Assembly (NCBI RefSeq): GCF_000513995.1 | Contig: NZ_AZVB01000022.1 | Span: forward strand, 24,163 to 88,162 | Reading direction: 5' to 3' | Length of the DNA: 64,000 bases | DNA from: Pseudoxanthomonas sp. J35 | GTDB taxonomy: Bacteria > Pseudomonadota > Gammaproteobacteria > Xanthomonadales > Xanthomonadaceae | Shown: positions 7,874 to 16,949 of the stretch, in pieces | How the letters are laid out: the number at the start of each line of letters is the position of its first letter | Numbering within the stretch: the first letter of the stretch is position 1 | Made by a program: the position numbers and the translations under genes | Notes under the pieces: model-generated | The model's database searches: none | The model's input: only the letters and a program-made list of their open reading frames with translations | Told to the model about the DNA's origin: nothing

Positions 7874-8830
7874 ATGCCAGTCGACCTTCCCGCTGCCGAC
7901 GACGTCCTCGCCGCCGCTGCCCGGATCGCCGGCCATGCCAGCGTCACCCCCGTGCTGCGTTCGCGCGTGCTCGACGGCATGGCCGGCTGCGAACTGCACT
8001 TCAAGGCCGAACACCTGCAGCGCGGCGGCGCCTTCAAGTTCCGCGGCGCCTGCAATGCCGTGTGGTCGCTTTCCGACGGGGAGGCCGCACGCGGCGTGGT
8101 CACCCATTCCTCGGGCAACCATGGCGCGGCGCTGGCGCTGGCCGCGCGCAGCCGCGGTATTCCCTGCCACGTGGTCGTGCCCGAAGGCGCGGTGGCAGCC
8201 AAGCTGGCCAACATCGAACGCCATGGCGCGACCGTGTGGCGCTGCGAAGCCACCCTCGCCGCGCGCGAGGCGACCTGTGCGCGGATCCAGGCGGAGACGG
8301 GCGCGCAGCTGGTCCATCCCTACGCCGATGCGCGGGTGATCGCCGGCCAGGGCACGGCCACGGTCGAGCTGGTCGGCCAGGCCGGCGCGCTGGACACCCT
8401 CGTGGTCCCGGTGGGCGGTGGAGGCCTGGCCGCGGGCACCGCGCTGGCGCTGGCCACGGTCGCGCCGCGCTGCCGGCTGGTGCTGGCCGAACCGGCCGGC
8501 GCCGACGACACCGCCCGTTCGCTGGCCGCCGGCGAGCGCCAGACCGACCTGGTCCCCGATACCGTCTGCGACGGCCTGCGTGCCAGCCTCGGCGCGCCCA
8601 ACTTCGCCCTGTTGCGGGCCTGGGGCACCGAGGCGGTGGTGGTCGACGACGCCGCCACGATCGCGGCGATGCGGCTGGCCTGGCAGGTGCTCAAGCAGGT
8701 CGTCGAACCGTCCTCGGCGATCGCCCTGGCGGCGGTGCTGGCACAGCCGGCGCGCTTCGCCGGCCAGCGCGTCGGCGTGGTCTTCACCGGCGGCAACGTC
8801 GACCTGGGGGCGTTGCCGTGGCGCGGCTGA
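7874..8830 (+). CDS. PLP-dependent threonine/serine dehydratase-family enzyme
   Basis: A 318-residue fold type II PLP enzyme. The Schiff-base Lys55 is in GGAFKFRGA. The substrate/phosphate-binding motifs are SSGNHGAA (about residues 78-85) and VGGGGLAAG (about 181-189). Length and single-domain layout match catabolic threonine dehydratases and serine racemases rather than the biosynthetic IlvA, which has an ACT tail. It would deaminate L-Thr or L-Ser to the 2-oxo acid. The ATG has no SD and TAACCT sits 6 nt upstream. The downstream YdcF-like gene overlaps by 13 nt. Confidence 0.88.
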   Translation: MPVDLPAADDVLAAAARIAGHASVTPVLRSRVLDGMAGCELHFKAEHLQRGGAFKFRGACNAVWSLSDGEAARGVVTHSSGNHGAALALAARSRGIPCHVVVPEGAVAAKLANIERHGATVWRCEATLAAREATCARIQAETGAQLVHPYADARVIAGQGTATVELVGQAGALDTLVVPVGGGGLAAGTALALATVAPRCRLVLAEPAGADDTARSLAAGERQTDLVPDTVCDGLRASLGAPNFALLRAWGTEAVVVDDAATIAAMRLAWQVLKQVVEPSSAIALAAVLAQPARFAGQRVGVVFTGGNVDLGALPWRG

Positions 8831-9432
8831 GCCGCGGCCGCAAGGCGCGGCGCGGCTTCTTCGGCTGGCTGTGGCGGCTGGCGCTGCTGGCGCTGCTGTG
8901 GCTTGCCGGCGTGGCCGCCTGGATCGTCTGGGTCGGCCAGCGCGACCAGGCCACGCGCGCCGACGCGATCATCGTGCTCGGCGCCGCCGCGTACCACAAG
9001 AATCCCTCGCCCGTGTTCCGCGAGCGCATCCGCCACGGCCTGGACCTGTACCGCCGCGGCTATGCGCCGGTGCTGGTGTTCACCGGCGGCTACGGCAACG
9101 GCGCGCCGTTCGCCGAATCGCAGGTGGCGCGCCGCTACGCGCTGCAGCAGGGCATTCCCGAGTCGGCGATCCTGATCGAATCGGCCTCGCGCAACACCCG
9201 CGAGAACCTGTTGCAGGCGCGCATGCTGATGCAGCAGAACGACCTGCACCGGGTCATCGTGGTCAGCGATCCGCTGCACATGGCACGCGCGCTGCGGCTG
9301 TCGCGGCGGCTGGGCATCGACGCGGTCGGCTCGCCCACGCCCAGCACCCGCTTCCGCACGGTGCAGACGCAGTGGCGCTTCCTGCTGCAGGAGGTCTACT
9401 TCTTCCACCGCGACCTGGTGCTGCGCGACTGA
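8818..9432 (+). CDS. YdcF/SanA-family (DUF218) membrane protein
   Basis: A 204-residue protein with one N-terminal membrane helix after a basic stretch, then the DUF218 domain: DAIIVLGAA near residues 47-55, TGGYGNG, and NTRENLLQARML. Members act in envelope maintenance; no reaction is established for most. The start is a GTG inside the end of the dehydratase gene, with a GGGGG SD 7 nt upstream, so it is translated together with it. Confidence 0.85.
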   Translation: MARLSRGRKARRGFFGWLWRLALLALLWLAGVAAWIVWVGQRDQATRADAIIVLGAAAYHKNPSPVFRERIRHGLDLYRRGYAPVLVFTGGYGNGAPFAESQVARRYALQQGIPESAILIESASRNTRENLLQARMLMQQNDLHRVIVVSDPLHMARALRLSRRLGIDAVGSPTPSTRFRTVQTQWRFLLQEVYFFHRDLVLRD

Positions 9433-9487
9433 TCCCGCGGGCGGCCGCGGCGTATCATGGCCGCCCCCGCAGAACCGGAATCCCCCG

Positions 9488-9916
9488 ATGAAGATCGACG
9501 GCACCCGCCGCCAGGACCGCGCGATCGAGCTGGTGCTCGCCTACTACGCCGCGTTCAACCGCGGCGACCGCGAGGCGATGCTCGCGCTGCTCGCCGACGA
9601 CGTCGTCCACGACCTCAACCAGGGCGCCCGCGAGACCGGCAAGGAAGCATTCGCCGCCTTCATGCGGCGCATGGACGCCAGCTACCGCGAGCAGCTGCAC
9701 GATATCGTGGTGATGGCAACCCAGGACGGCGGCCGCGCCGCCGCCGAATACGTGGTCCACGGCGAGTACCTGCGCGACGACGAAGGCCTGCCGCCGGCCC
9801 GCGGCCAGAAGTACGTGCTGCCCGGCGGCGCGTTCTTCGACATCCGCGACGACCGCATCGCGCGGGTCAGCAACTACTACAACCTGCAGGACTGGATCGC
9901 GCAGGTTGGGGGGTGA
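9488..9916 (+). CDS. SnoaL-like/NTF2-fold protein (ketosteroid isomerase-related)
   Basis: A 142-residue single-domain protein with the cone-shaped NTF2-like fold: an N-terminal helix IELVLAYYAAFNRGD, an early DDVVHDLN strand and a C-terminal VSNYYNLQDW. The family includes isomerases, cyclases and non-catalytic binding proteins. Conserved Asp/His residues could serve a small hydrophobic ligand, but the ligand cannot be read from sequence. It stands 55 nt after the YdcF-like gene and may be cotranscribed. Confidence 0.85.
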   Translation: MKIDGTRRQDRAIELVLAYYAAFNRGDREAMLALLADDVVHDLNQGARETGKEAFAAFMRRMDASYREQLHDIVVMATQDGGRAAAEYVVHGEYLRDDEGLPPARGQKYVLPGGAFFDIRDDRIARVSNYYNLQDWIAQVGG

Positions 9917-9949
9917 GAGCCGGGATTGGGGATTCGTAAGAGCCCCTAG

Positions 9950-9974
9950 CCCGGACAGGCGGAGCGCATCCGGG
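9950..9974. repeat. REP-like hairpin
   Basis: CCCGGA and TCCGGG flank a GC-rich centre in a short unit of the type often found between genes in xanthomonads and pseudomonads. It fills most of the gap between the SnoaL-like gene and the convergent bioC. Confidence 0.45.
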
Positions 9975-10029
9975 TGGCCTCTCCCGGACCCCCACCCTGC
10001 TGGGCGATGGGCTTGCGGAGCCGCAGGCC

Positions 10030-10917
10030 TCAGGGGGTGTTGCGGCGGCGGATCGGGATCTTCGACAGCGGCACCGCGGCGATCTCGTGGCCGCCCTCGC
10101 GGATCGGCGCGCCCGGCGCCGGCGCCCAGGCCTGCGCGTAGATCACTTCCCAGGTGCTGGGCAGGCGCCCGTCGGCGTCGCGCAGCGGTTCGTAGGCCGC
10201 GGCCGCGGCGGCGAAACGCGCGCGCCCGGTGAGGCTGCGCCGGCGCGAGGCCAGCGCGTTGGTCGCGCCGATCGCGCGCAGCTCGCGCATCAGCGCCGGC
10301 AGGTCCGGATAGGTCAGGGTGAACAGGTCGCGGTCCAGCACCGGGTCGCGGAAGCCGGCCGCCATCAGCGCATCGCCGAACTGCGCGATCGAGGCGAACG
10401 GGCTCACGTGCGGCGCCGCGTCGGCCCCGGCGAAGGCGCCGCGCAGCTCGGACAGCGTCTCCGGGCCGAAACTCGAGCACAGCAGCAGGCCTTCGGGCTT
10501 GAGCACGCGGCGGAAGCCGGCGAACACCGCCGGCAGGTCGTCGACCCACTGCAGGCACAGGTTGCTGAAGATCACGTCGACGCTGCCCTCGGCCAGCGGC
10601 AGCGCGCGCGCATCGGCGCAGACGCGCGCGAACGGCTTCCACCAGCCGGCCTGGCGCTTCGCCTCGCGCAGCATCGGCAGGGCCAGGTCCAGCGCGATCA
10701 CCCGCGCCTTCGGCCAGCGCTTGCGGATCGCCGCGGCGGCATGGCCGGTGCCGCTGCCGACGTCGAGCACGACTTCCGGCTGGCGGTCGTCGAGGTAGTC
10801 GAGCGAACCGAGCAGGCGCGTGCGCACCTCGGCCTGCAGCGCCGCGGCCGCGTCGTAGCCGGCGGCCGCGCGCGAGAAGGCGCGGCGCACGTGGCGGGGG
10901 TCGAACAGCGGGTCCAT
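10030..10917 (-). CDS. bioC: Malonyl-ACP O-methyltransferase BioC
   Basis: A 295-residue SAM-dependent methyltransferase. Motif I is VVLDVGSGTG, and the middle VIFSNLCLQWVDD matches BioC. The N-terminus FDPRHVRRAFSRAA is characteristic. It methylates malonyl-ACP so that fatty acid synthesis can build the pimeloyl chain of biotin. bioH lies immediately upstream in the same operon, giving the two ends of that route. The start at MDPLFDP is preferred; an ATG at 10947 overlapping the bioH stop is an alternative. Confidence 0.93.
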   Translation of the reverse strand: MDPLFDPRHVRRAFSRAAAGYDAAAALQAEVRTRLLGSLDYLDDRQPEVVLDVGSGTGHAAAAIRKRWPKARVIALDLALPMLREAKRQAGWWKPFARVCADARALPLAEGSVDVIFSNLCLQWVDDLPAVFAGFRRVLKPEGLLLCSSFGPETLSELRGAFAGADAAPHVSPFASIAQFGDALMAAGFRDPVLDRDLFTLTYPDLPALMRELRAIGATNALASRRRSLTGRARFAAAAAAYEPLRDADGRLPSTWEVIYAQAWAPAPGAPIREGGHEIAAVPLSKIPIRRRNTP

Positions 10918-10933
10918 GGGCGGCACGGCGACG

Positions 10934-11698
10934 TCAGGGGGCGCCATTGTCGGCGAAAGCACGCAGCTCCGCCGCGACCGCGTCCACATGGCCGAGGAAC
11001 GGTGCGTGCCCGGCGCCGGCCAGTTCGACGAAGCGCGATTGCGGCGCCAGCGCGGCGGCGGCGGCCATGCCGCGCGGATCGACCAGGCGGTCGCGGCGGC
11101 CGGCCAGCCACAGGCTGGGCACGCGCAGGCGCGGCAGGCTGCGGCGCAGGTCGGTGCCGTCGAGCAGGGCCAGGCCGTCGCGCAGCGCCTGCGGATCCGG
11201 CTGGCCGCGCGCGCGCAGCAGTTCGCGCAGGGTCTTCAGTTCGGCGCGGCCATGCTCGGAGCCGAGCGTGTCCAGGGCGATGAAGCGGTCCAGCGTGCCG
11301 GCGTAGTCCTCGGCCAGGTCGTGGCCGAAGCGTTCGAACACCTCGCGCGGCACCGCATGCGGCCAGTCATCGCCGTGCACGAAGCGCGGCGTCGCCGCGA
11401 CCATCACCAGCCCGCGCACGGTCGGCAGGGTCGCCGCCGCGCGCAGCGCGAACAGCCCGCCCAGCGACCAGCCCAGCCAGATCGCCGGCGGCGTGCGGCT
11501 GGCAACCGTGCTGGCTACCAGGGCCAGGTCCAGGCGCTCGTCCGGATCGCGGCTCAGCCCGTGCCCCGGCAGGTCGACCAGGTGCAGGCGGAAGTGCGGC
11601 GCCAGGCGCTCGGCCAACGGCGCGAACACGCCGCCGTGCAGCGCCCAGCCATGGATCAGGACCAGGTCCGGGCCGCTGCCGAGGGTTTCGATATGCAT
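10934..11698 (-). CDS. bioH: Pimeloyl-ACP methyl ester esterase BioH
   Basis: A 254-residue alpha/beta hydrolase. The oxyanion segment is LIHGWALHG, the nucleophile is Ser78 in GWSLGG, and Asp (AGRRDRLVDP) and His (GAGHAPFLGH) complete the triad. BioH removes the methyl group added by BioC once the pimeloyl chain is made. It lies between the PEBP gene (24 nt upstream) and bioC (16 nt, or overlapping) on the same strand. Confidence 0.93.
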   Translation of the reverse strand: MHIETLGSGPDLVLIHGWALHGGVFAPLAERLAPHFRLHLVDLPGHGLSRDPDERLDLALVASTVASRTPPAIWLGWSLGGLFALRAAATLPTVRGLVMVAATPRFVHGDDWPHAVPREVFERFGHDLAEDYAGTLDRFIALDTLGSEHGRAELKTLRELLRARGQPDPQALRDGLALLDGTDLRRSLPRLRVPSLWLAGRRDRLVDPRGMAAAAALAPQSRFVELAGAGHAPFLGHVDAVAAELRAFADNGAP

Positions 11699-11722
11699 GC
11701 GTCGCGGCGGCGTCGCGCGGCC

Positions 11723-12337
11723 TCAGCCGCGCAGCGCCTGGTTGAGCGTGTAGGTGCCGTACACCGCGGCCTCGCCCAGCACGTGGCCCTGCATCGCCCG
11801 CAGCACGTCGGCGGCGGTGAAGCGCGCCGGCAGCTGCAGCGCCGGCACGTCCAGGGCGAACAGGCGGAAGAAATAGCGGTGCACGCGCAGGTCGTTGAAC
11901 GGCGGATACGGGCCGTCGTAGCCGAAGTAGTCGCCGCGCATCTGCGCGTCGCCGGCGAACCAGCCGGTGTAATCGTTCAGGCCCTGGCGCGAACCGGCGG
12001 GGCCGGCCGGCTGCTGCTTGCCGCCGGTGGTGACGCCGTCGCTGCAGCTGCCGGCGGCGATTTCGCGCACGTCCGCGGCGATGTCGGCCACCACCCAGTG
12101 GATGAAGTCGCCGCGCGGCTGCTCGACCGGGATCTGCAGGTCCTCGCGACCCACGGTTTCCGGCACCGTCGGTGCGTCCGGATCGATGCACAGCAGGGCG
12201 AAGGAACGGGTGCCCCCGGGCACGCCGTCCCAGGCCAGGTGCGGGTTGCGGTTGCCGGCGAAGCCATCGGGCTGGCCCATGGCGAACTCGGCCGGGATCG
12301 CCGCCCGCGCTTCGAAACTGTCGCTCCAGATACGCAT
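11723..12337 (-). CDS. YbhB/YbcL family PEBP (Raf kinase inhibitor-like) protein
   Basis: A 204-residue phosphatidylethanolamine-binding-protein fold. The signature segments are ALLCIDPDAP, DFIHWVVADI and GYDGPYPPFNDLRVHRYFF. Bacterial members are cytoplasmic or periplasmic and mostly of unknown role; no signal peptide is seen. The start follows a strong SD (GAGGAG, 6-nt spacing). It heads the PEBP-bioH-bioC unit, so it is cotranscribed with biotin genes without an obvious functional tie. Confidence 0.9.
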   Translation of the reverse strand: MRIWSDSFEARAAIPAEFAMGQPDGFAGNRNPHLAWDGVPGGTRSFALLCIDPDAPTVPETVGREDLQIPVEQPRGDFIHWVVADIAADVREIAAGSCSDGVTTGGKQQPAGPAGSRQGLNDYTGWFAGDAQMRGDYFGYDGPYPPFNDLRVHRYFFRLFALDVPALQLPARFTAADVLRAMQGHVLGEAAVYGTYTLNQALRG

Positions 12338-12356
12338 GCGTGGCTCCTCTGCGGGA

Positions 12357-14417
12357 TCAGGATTCAACGTAGCCCAGGCGCACGGCGACCGGGGTCAACC
12401 GCGCGAACGGCGCGGCGAGCTGGTCGGCGTAGGCGCGCCAGCGGCCCGGCGGCAGGCGCCGCTGCGCGGCCGGCGGTGGCGCCAGCTTGAGGCCGCCGAG
12501 CGCCTTGCCGAGCACCTCGGCCAGCGCCTGCTGCGCGTCGACGATGCCGTCCACGCGCAGCAGCACGTGCGGATACAGGTCCTGCTCGTCGAGGTCGGCC
12601 AGCTGCTCCAGGCCCTGCGCCAGCCATTCGGCCGCCGCGTCGGGGTTCTCCAGCGCCAGCGGCACCGGAGACCCGGTGGCCAGCCAGTCCAGCAGCATGT
12701 CGCGCGGGTCGCGCACCACCGCCAGCAGCAGGCCTTCGGGCAGGTGCGGGCGCAGCGCCAGCAGCAGTGCGTTGTCCCACCAGGTCAGCCAGTCGACGGC
12801 GTTGCCGCCGGCGGCGCCGCGCGCCGGCAGGTGTTCGCGCCAGCGCGCGACCAGCGCGGCCGGATCGGCGCTGCCGTTGCGCAGCGCGTGCGCGGCCTGC
12901 GGGCTGCGCAGCGGGTCTTCCGGCGCCTGCGGGGTGTAGCGGTCGCGCAGGACCGCGGCGCCAAGCGTGTCCACCACCCGTTCCACGCCCGAGCCGGGCA
13001 GGCCCCAGACCAGGATCGGCCGCGGCGCGTCCGGGGTGGGCGTGGCCAGCGCCGGCCACTCCTCGACGGCCGGGGCCAGCGGGGGCAGCGCCAGGCGGCT
13101 GGCACGCATGCCGTCGTGCAGCGACTGCCATTGCGCCACCGCCTCGGCGGTGCGGCCGGCGCGGTCGAGCAGGCGCCCGACCCAGCTGCCCATCGCGGCG
13201 CGGCTGGCCGGATCCTGCGGGCGCGCGGCGATGGCGCGGGCGCGGGCGATGGCGGCATCCGGATCGCGCGACAGCAGCGCCTCCACCAGGAACTGTTCGG
13301 CCAGCGCATGGCCCGGCTGCACTTGCAGCAGGCGTTCGGCCAGGCGCATCGCCCCGTCCAGATCGGCGGCGCGGTCGCGCGCGACCATCGCCGTCTCCAG
13401 CGCCATGATGCTGCCCGGCAGGGCCTCGAGCCAGCGCGACAGCACCGCCTCGCCGTCCTCGCTGCCCGGTTCCTCCATGGACAGCCGCACCGCCCACAGG
13501 TCGTTGACCAGCGGATGCCGGGCCAGTGCTTCCTCGAGGGTCGCCTGGGCCACGGCGCGGTCGTCGCGGCCGGCCCACAGCTGCATCAGCGCCTGCAGGA
13601 CGAAACGGTCCGGCGCGTGCAGCAGGCTCTCCTGCAGCAGCTCCAGGGCCTGTTCCGCACGGCCGGCGCGGAACGCGTAAAGGCCGGCCAGGCGGCGCAG
13701 CGACGGGTTGGACAGCTTCGGGTCGTCCAGCAGCGGCGCAAGCAGTTCGACGGCCTCCCCGGGGCGGTCCTGCCCGGCGGCCAGCTGCGCCAGCAGCGGC
13801 TGCAGCGCGCGCGCATCCGGCAGCAGCGCGGAGACCTTGCGGAAAGCCTGCTCGGCGAAGGCCCAGTGGGACTTGGCCAGGTAGGCGAAGCCCAGCACCG
13901 ACAGCAGCTGCGGATCGTCCGGCAGCACCTTGCTGGCCGAGGACGCCAGCGCCAGCGCGCGGTCCGGGTTGCCGCGGCGCAGCGCCAGCAGCGCGTCCAA
14001 CCCGAGCAGGCGCGGATCGTCCTCGGCGGCGATGCGGGCGGCGGTGCGGCTCAGCCGCTCGGCCTCGTCCAGGTCACCGCGGGCCAGGGCGACGTGGGCC
14101 TTGGCCAGGTAGGACGGCAGGTGGTTCGGATCCAGCTCCAGGCCCTGGGCCAGCGCATCACCGGCCTCGGCCACGCCGCCGCTGCGCAGCAGCAGGCTGG
14201 CGCGCTCGAAGTGCAGGCCCGCGTCCTCCGGCGCCAGCAGGATCGCCTGGTCCAGCGCGAACAGGGCGGCGGCCGGGTCGCCGGCGCGGGCCAGGGCCAG
14301 CGCCAGGGTGCGCTGCGCCACGGCGTCGTCCGGGGCGCGGGCGGCCCAGTCCTGGGCCAGGGCCAGCGCTTCGTCGACGGCATCGCGCCGCAGCGCGTCT
14401 TGGATACGGTCCAGCAT
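12357..14417 (-). CDS. TPR protein with a C-terminal sulfotransferase-like domain
   Basis: A 686-residue protein. Residues 1 to about 440 are tandem TPR-like helical pairs (repeated ALALA/GDLDEAERL patterns). From about 465 a different domain begins with ILVWGLPGSGVERVVDTL, a 5'-phosphosulfate-loop-like stretch. Later comes LLLAVVRDPRDMLLDWLATG, resembling the 3'-phosphate motif of PAPS sulfotransferases. TPR-sulfotransferase fusions are known, but the key residues here are degenerate, so catalysis is uncertain. It could modify or bind envelope polymers (inference). A TAAACT -10-like box lies about 30 nt upstream. Confidence 0.8.
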   Translation of the reverse strand: MLDRIQDALRRDAVDEALALAQDWAARAPDDAVAQRTLALALARAGDPAAALFALDQAILLAPEDAGLHFERASLLLRSGGVAEAGDALAQGLELDPNHLPSYLAKAHVALARGDLDEAERLSRTAARIAAEDDPRLLGLDALLALRRGNPDRALALASSASKVLPDDPQLLSVLGFAYLAKSHWAFAEQAFRKVSALLPDARALQPLLAQLAAGQDRPGEAVELLAPLLDDPKLSNPSLRRLAGLYAFRAGRAEQALELLQESLLHAPDRFVLQALMQLWAGRDDRAVAQATLEEALARHPLVNDLWAVRLSMEEPGSEDGEAVLSRWLEALPGSIMALETAMVARDRAADLDGAMRLAERLLQVQPGHALAEQFLVEALLSRDPDAAIARARAIAARPQDPASRAAMGSWVGRLLDRAGRTAEAVAQWQSLHDGMRASRLALPPLAPAVEEWPALATPTPDAPRPILVWGLPGSGVERVVDTLGAAVLRDRYTPQAPEDPLRSPQAAHALRNGSADPAALVARWREHLPARGAAGGNAVDWLTWWDNALLLALRPHLPEGLLLAVVRDPRDMLLDWLATGSPVPLALENPDAAAEWLAQGLEQLADLDEQDLYPHVLLRVDGIVDAQQALAEVLGKALGGLKLAPPPAAQRRLPPGRWRAYADQLAAPFARLTPVAVRLGYVES

Positions 14418-14480
14418 CGGGGGCGTTCGTTCCGGGGAAAACCCGCAGTTTACCCCGGCCCCGGCCCGCCGCCGCCCGCT

Positions 14481-15476
14481 TCAGCCCGGCGGCAGCGCCG
14501 CGCCCAGGCGGTCGGCCACCCAGCGCTCGGCGAAACCGTCGCCGGCCAGGTTCTCGACGAAGGCGCAATGGCCGCCCCAGCGCGCCAGCTCCAGCTCGAC
14601 GGTGGCCGGCAGGCGCCACTGGCGGAAGTGTTCGACCGGGATCACCGGGTCGTCCTCGGCCATGAGGATGCTCGCCGGCACCGCCAGCCCGGCCAGCCGG
14701 TCGCCGGCGATGGAATAGCTCTCGAAGTACTCCTCGACCGTGCCGAAGCCGGCGTGCTGGCGGGCCAGCCAGCCGATCAGGCCGCGCATGTCCATCGCCA
14801 GGGTCGCGTCGTCATAGCCGAAGCGTTCCGGGAACAGCTCGCGCTTGCGCACCAGCGAGCTGCGCCACTTGCGGCGGAAGTACCAGTCGTAGAACTGCGG
14901 CGCGCGCTCCATGCTGTCCATGGTCGCGGCCGGGTCGACCAGCGGGCAGACCACGGCGATGTGGCGCAGCGGCAGGCCGGCGTCGGCGGCGCGCAGGCCC
15001 AGGCGCAGGGCGTGGTTGCCGCCCAGCGAGAAGCCGGCCACCACCAGGTCGCGTACCTGCAGGCGGCGGACCATGTCCACGGCCGCGTGCACCACCTCGC
15101 CGATCCGGTTGGAGTGGAACAGTTCCTCGTTGAGGTGGTGGGTGTCGCCATGGTCGCGGAAGTTCAGGCGGAACACGTCCAGGCCGTCGGCCAGCAGGCG
15201 CGCGGCGGTCAGGCGCATGTAGCCGGACTCGGCGCTGCCTTCCCAGCCGTGCAGCAGCAGCGCGGTACCGCGCGGGCGCCGCCCGGGGACGGTGCTGTGC
15301 CAGCCCTGCAGGCGCGCGCCGTTGCCGCCATCGAGGATGTGCTCGGTGGTGGTGGCGCCGAGCGCCGACAGCGCGCGCAGGCCGCGGCGCTGGCGCAGGC
15401 CGCAGGAACCGAGCACCGACTGCAGGTGCGGATTGCGCAGGAGGCGGGGCGGCTGGTAGTCGGTGGCCTTGAGCAT
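14481..15476 (-). CDS. YheT-family alpha/beta hydrolase
   Basis: A 331-residue hydrolase. The N-terminus PPRLLRNPHLQSVLGS is typical of the YheT/ABHD1-3 group. The oxyanion region is LLLHGWEGSAES, the nucleophile Ser is in AGFSLGGNHALR, an Asp is in MAEDDPVIP, and the His is in WGGHCAFVEN. No signal peptide is present. Substrates are unknown for bacterial members; esters or lipids are assumed. It is a single gene between the TPR gene and plsC on the minus strand. Confidence 0.88.
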   Translation of the reverse strand: MLKATDYQPPRLLRNPHLQSVLGSCGLRQRRGLRALSALGATTTEHILDGGNGARLQGWHSTVPGRRPRGTALLLHGWEGSAESGYMRLTAARLLADGLDVFRLNFRDHGDTHHLNEELFHSNRIGEVVHAAVDMVRRLQVRDLVVAGFSLGGNHALRLGLRAADAGLPLRHIAVVCPLVDPAATMDSMERAPQFYDWYFRRKWRSSLVRKRELFPERFGYDDATLAMDMRGLIGWLARQHAGFGTVEEYFESYSIAGDRLAGLAVPASILMAEDDPVIPVEHFRQWRLPATVELELARWGGHCAFVENLAGDGFAERWVADRLGAALPPG

Positions 15477-15527
15477 CGCCCCAAATCTTGCACCGCAACA
15501 TGCGCGGCGCAAGTGCGGAAGCCTGAT

Positions 15528-16322
15528 TCAGCTTTCCATTGCCGCGACGATACGCTCGCGGGACAGCTCGGCGATGCGGCGGCGGCCTTCCACGTTCCCC
15601 GGCAGGATCGGCTCGAGGAAGTGCACCTCGGCCAGCCGTGCGCGCCCGCCGAGCAGGCGCAGGAAGTTCTGCAGGAAGTTCTCGCGCGGGGCGAAGGCCA
15701 CGGTGGTCTGGGCCGAGCCCTTCTCGCCGTAGCGCAGCGCCACCGGCTGCACCGGCACCTGAGCCTCGACCGCGGCCATGAAGATGCGGGCGTGGAACGG
15801 GCCGACCTCGCGCCCGTCGCGGGTGCGGCCTTCCGGGAACACGCCCACCGAGCGGCCCTCGCGCAGGCGCTGCGTCATCGCCTCGAGTACGCCGCTGAGC
15901 GAATCGGAGCTGCCGCGCTGGTGGTAGATGGTCTGGCCGAGGGTGGCCAGCCAGCCGACCAGCGGCCAGCTGGCGATCTCGCGCTTGGCGACGAAGCCCA
16001 TCATCCGCTGGCTGTGCAGGATCTCAATGTCCAGCCAGCTGACGTGGTTGGCCACGAACAGGGTGGCGCCCGGCAGCGGCTGGCCGAAGCGGCGCAGGCG
16101 GAAGCCGAACACGCGCATCAGCCCGGCCGACCAGGCCCGCACCGCACGGTCGCCCAGGGTTTCCGGCCCCCACGGGATGCGCGCCAGCACCGGGATCTGG
16201 CAGACCAGGGTCGGCGGCAGCAGCACCAGCAGGTGCAGCAGCAGCAGCGGGACGCGGTAGAGGTAACGGAAGGCGCGCGCGAGGCCGGAATCGCCGGCGG
16301 CGCGTGGGGAGGCGTGATCCAT
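15528..16322 (-). CDS. plsC: 1-acyl-sn-glycerol-3-phosphate acyltransferase
   Basis: A 264-residue membrane acyltransferase. The catalytic NHVSWLD (NHx4D class) is near residue 91 and the FPEGRTRDG substrate motif near 165. An N-terminal hydrophobic stretch (LLLLHLLVLLPP) anchors it to the inner membrane. It makes phosphatidic acid from lysophosphatidic acid in phospholipid synthesis. Xanthomonads often carry several paralogues, so the exact acyl acceptor is open. The ATG has no clear SD; TATCGT lies 8 nt upstream. Confidence 0.9.
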   Translation of the reverse strand: MDHASPRAAGDSGLARAFRYLYRVPLLLLHLLVLLPPTLVCQIPVLARIPWGPETLGDRAVRAWSAGLMRVFGFRLRRFGQPLPGATLFVANHVSWLDIEILHSQRMMGFVAKREIASWPLVGWLATLGQTIYHQRGSSDSLSGVLEAMTQRLREGRSVGVFPEGRTRDGREVGPFHARIFMAAVEAQVPVQPVALRYGEKGSAQTTVAFAPRENFLQNFLRLLGGRARLAEVHFLEPILPGNVEGRRRIAELSRERIVAAMES

Positions 16323-16447
16323 GGACGCGCACGATACCGGATGGCCGGGCGCCCTGCGCAGTCCCCCGCGGCGCGGCGGCGCCCACCGCGGCCGCGGCCC
16401 GGAGGCTTGCGGGGTGGCAGGATCGCGTTCCACGTCCGGCCCCCGGC

Positions 16448-16879
16448 TCAGGCCTGCGCGGCCACCGGCACCACCGCCAGGGTCAGCCGCGAGACGCAGA
16501 CCAGGCGCCCACGCCCGTCCTCGATGCGGATGTCCCAGACCTGGGTGCTGCGCCCCACGTGCACCGCCTTGGCCGTGCCGGTCACCGTGCCCTCGCGCAC
16601 CGCGCGCAGGTGGTTGGCATTGATCTCCAGCCCCACCGCCTGCTGCAGCCGGGTGTCCAGGCACAGGTTTCCGGCGCTGCTGCCGAGGGTCTCGGCGAGC
16701 ACCACCGAGGCGCCGCCATGCAGCAGCCCGTACGGCTGGCGGGTGCGCGCGTCGACCGGCATCGTCGCCTGCACCCAGTCCGGGCCGGCGGCGGTGAAGA
16801 CGATGCCCAGGTGCTCGATCAGGGTGCCCTGGCTGAGCCGGTTGAGTTCCTCGATCTGGACGGGGGCTCGGAAGACCAT
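16448..16879 (-). CDS. PaaI/YdiI-type hotdog thioesterase
   Basis: A 143-residue single hotdog domain with the PaaI/MenI signature YGLLHGGASVVLAETLGS, where the glutamate is catalytic, and a final ADVxxxGR-like VHVGRSTQVWDI. It would hydrolyse an aromatic or acyl-CoA thioester in the cytoplasm. The MVFRAPVQIEELN start gives normal length. Its stop lies 125 nt before plsC; the phospholipase D gene lies upstream on the same strand. Confidence 0.88.
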   Translation of the reverse strand: MVFRAPVQIEELNRLSQGTLIEHLGIVFTAAGPDWVQATMPVDARTRQPYGLLHGGASVVLAETLGSSAGNLCLDTRLQQAVGLEINANHLRAVREGTVTGTAKAVHVGRSTQVWDIRIEDGRGRLVCVSRLTLAVVPVAAQA

Positions 16880-16949
16880 GGTAGGGCCTGTCGCGGGAGG
16901 GGGCGGGATTATCGCCGGGGCCCCGCGCCGGTGTCGCGCGGCGGGGCCT

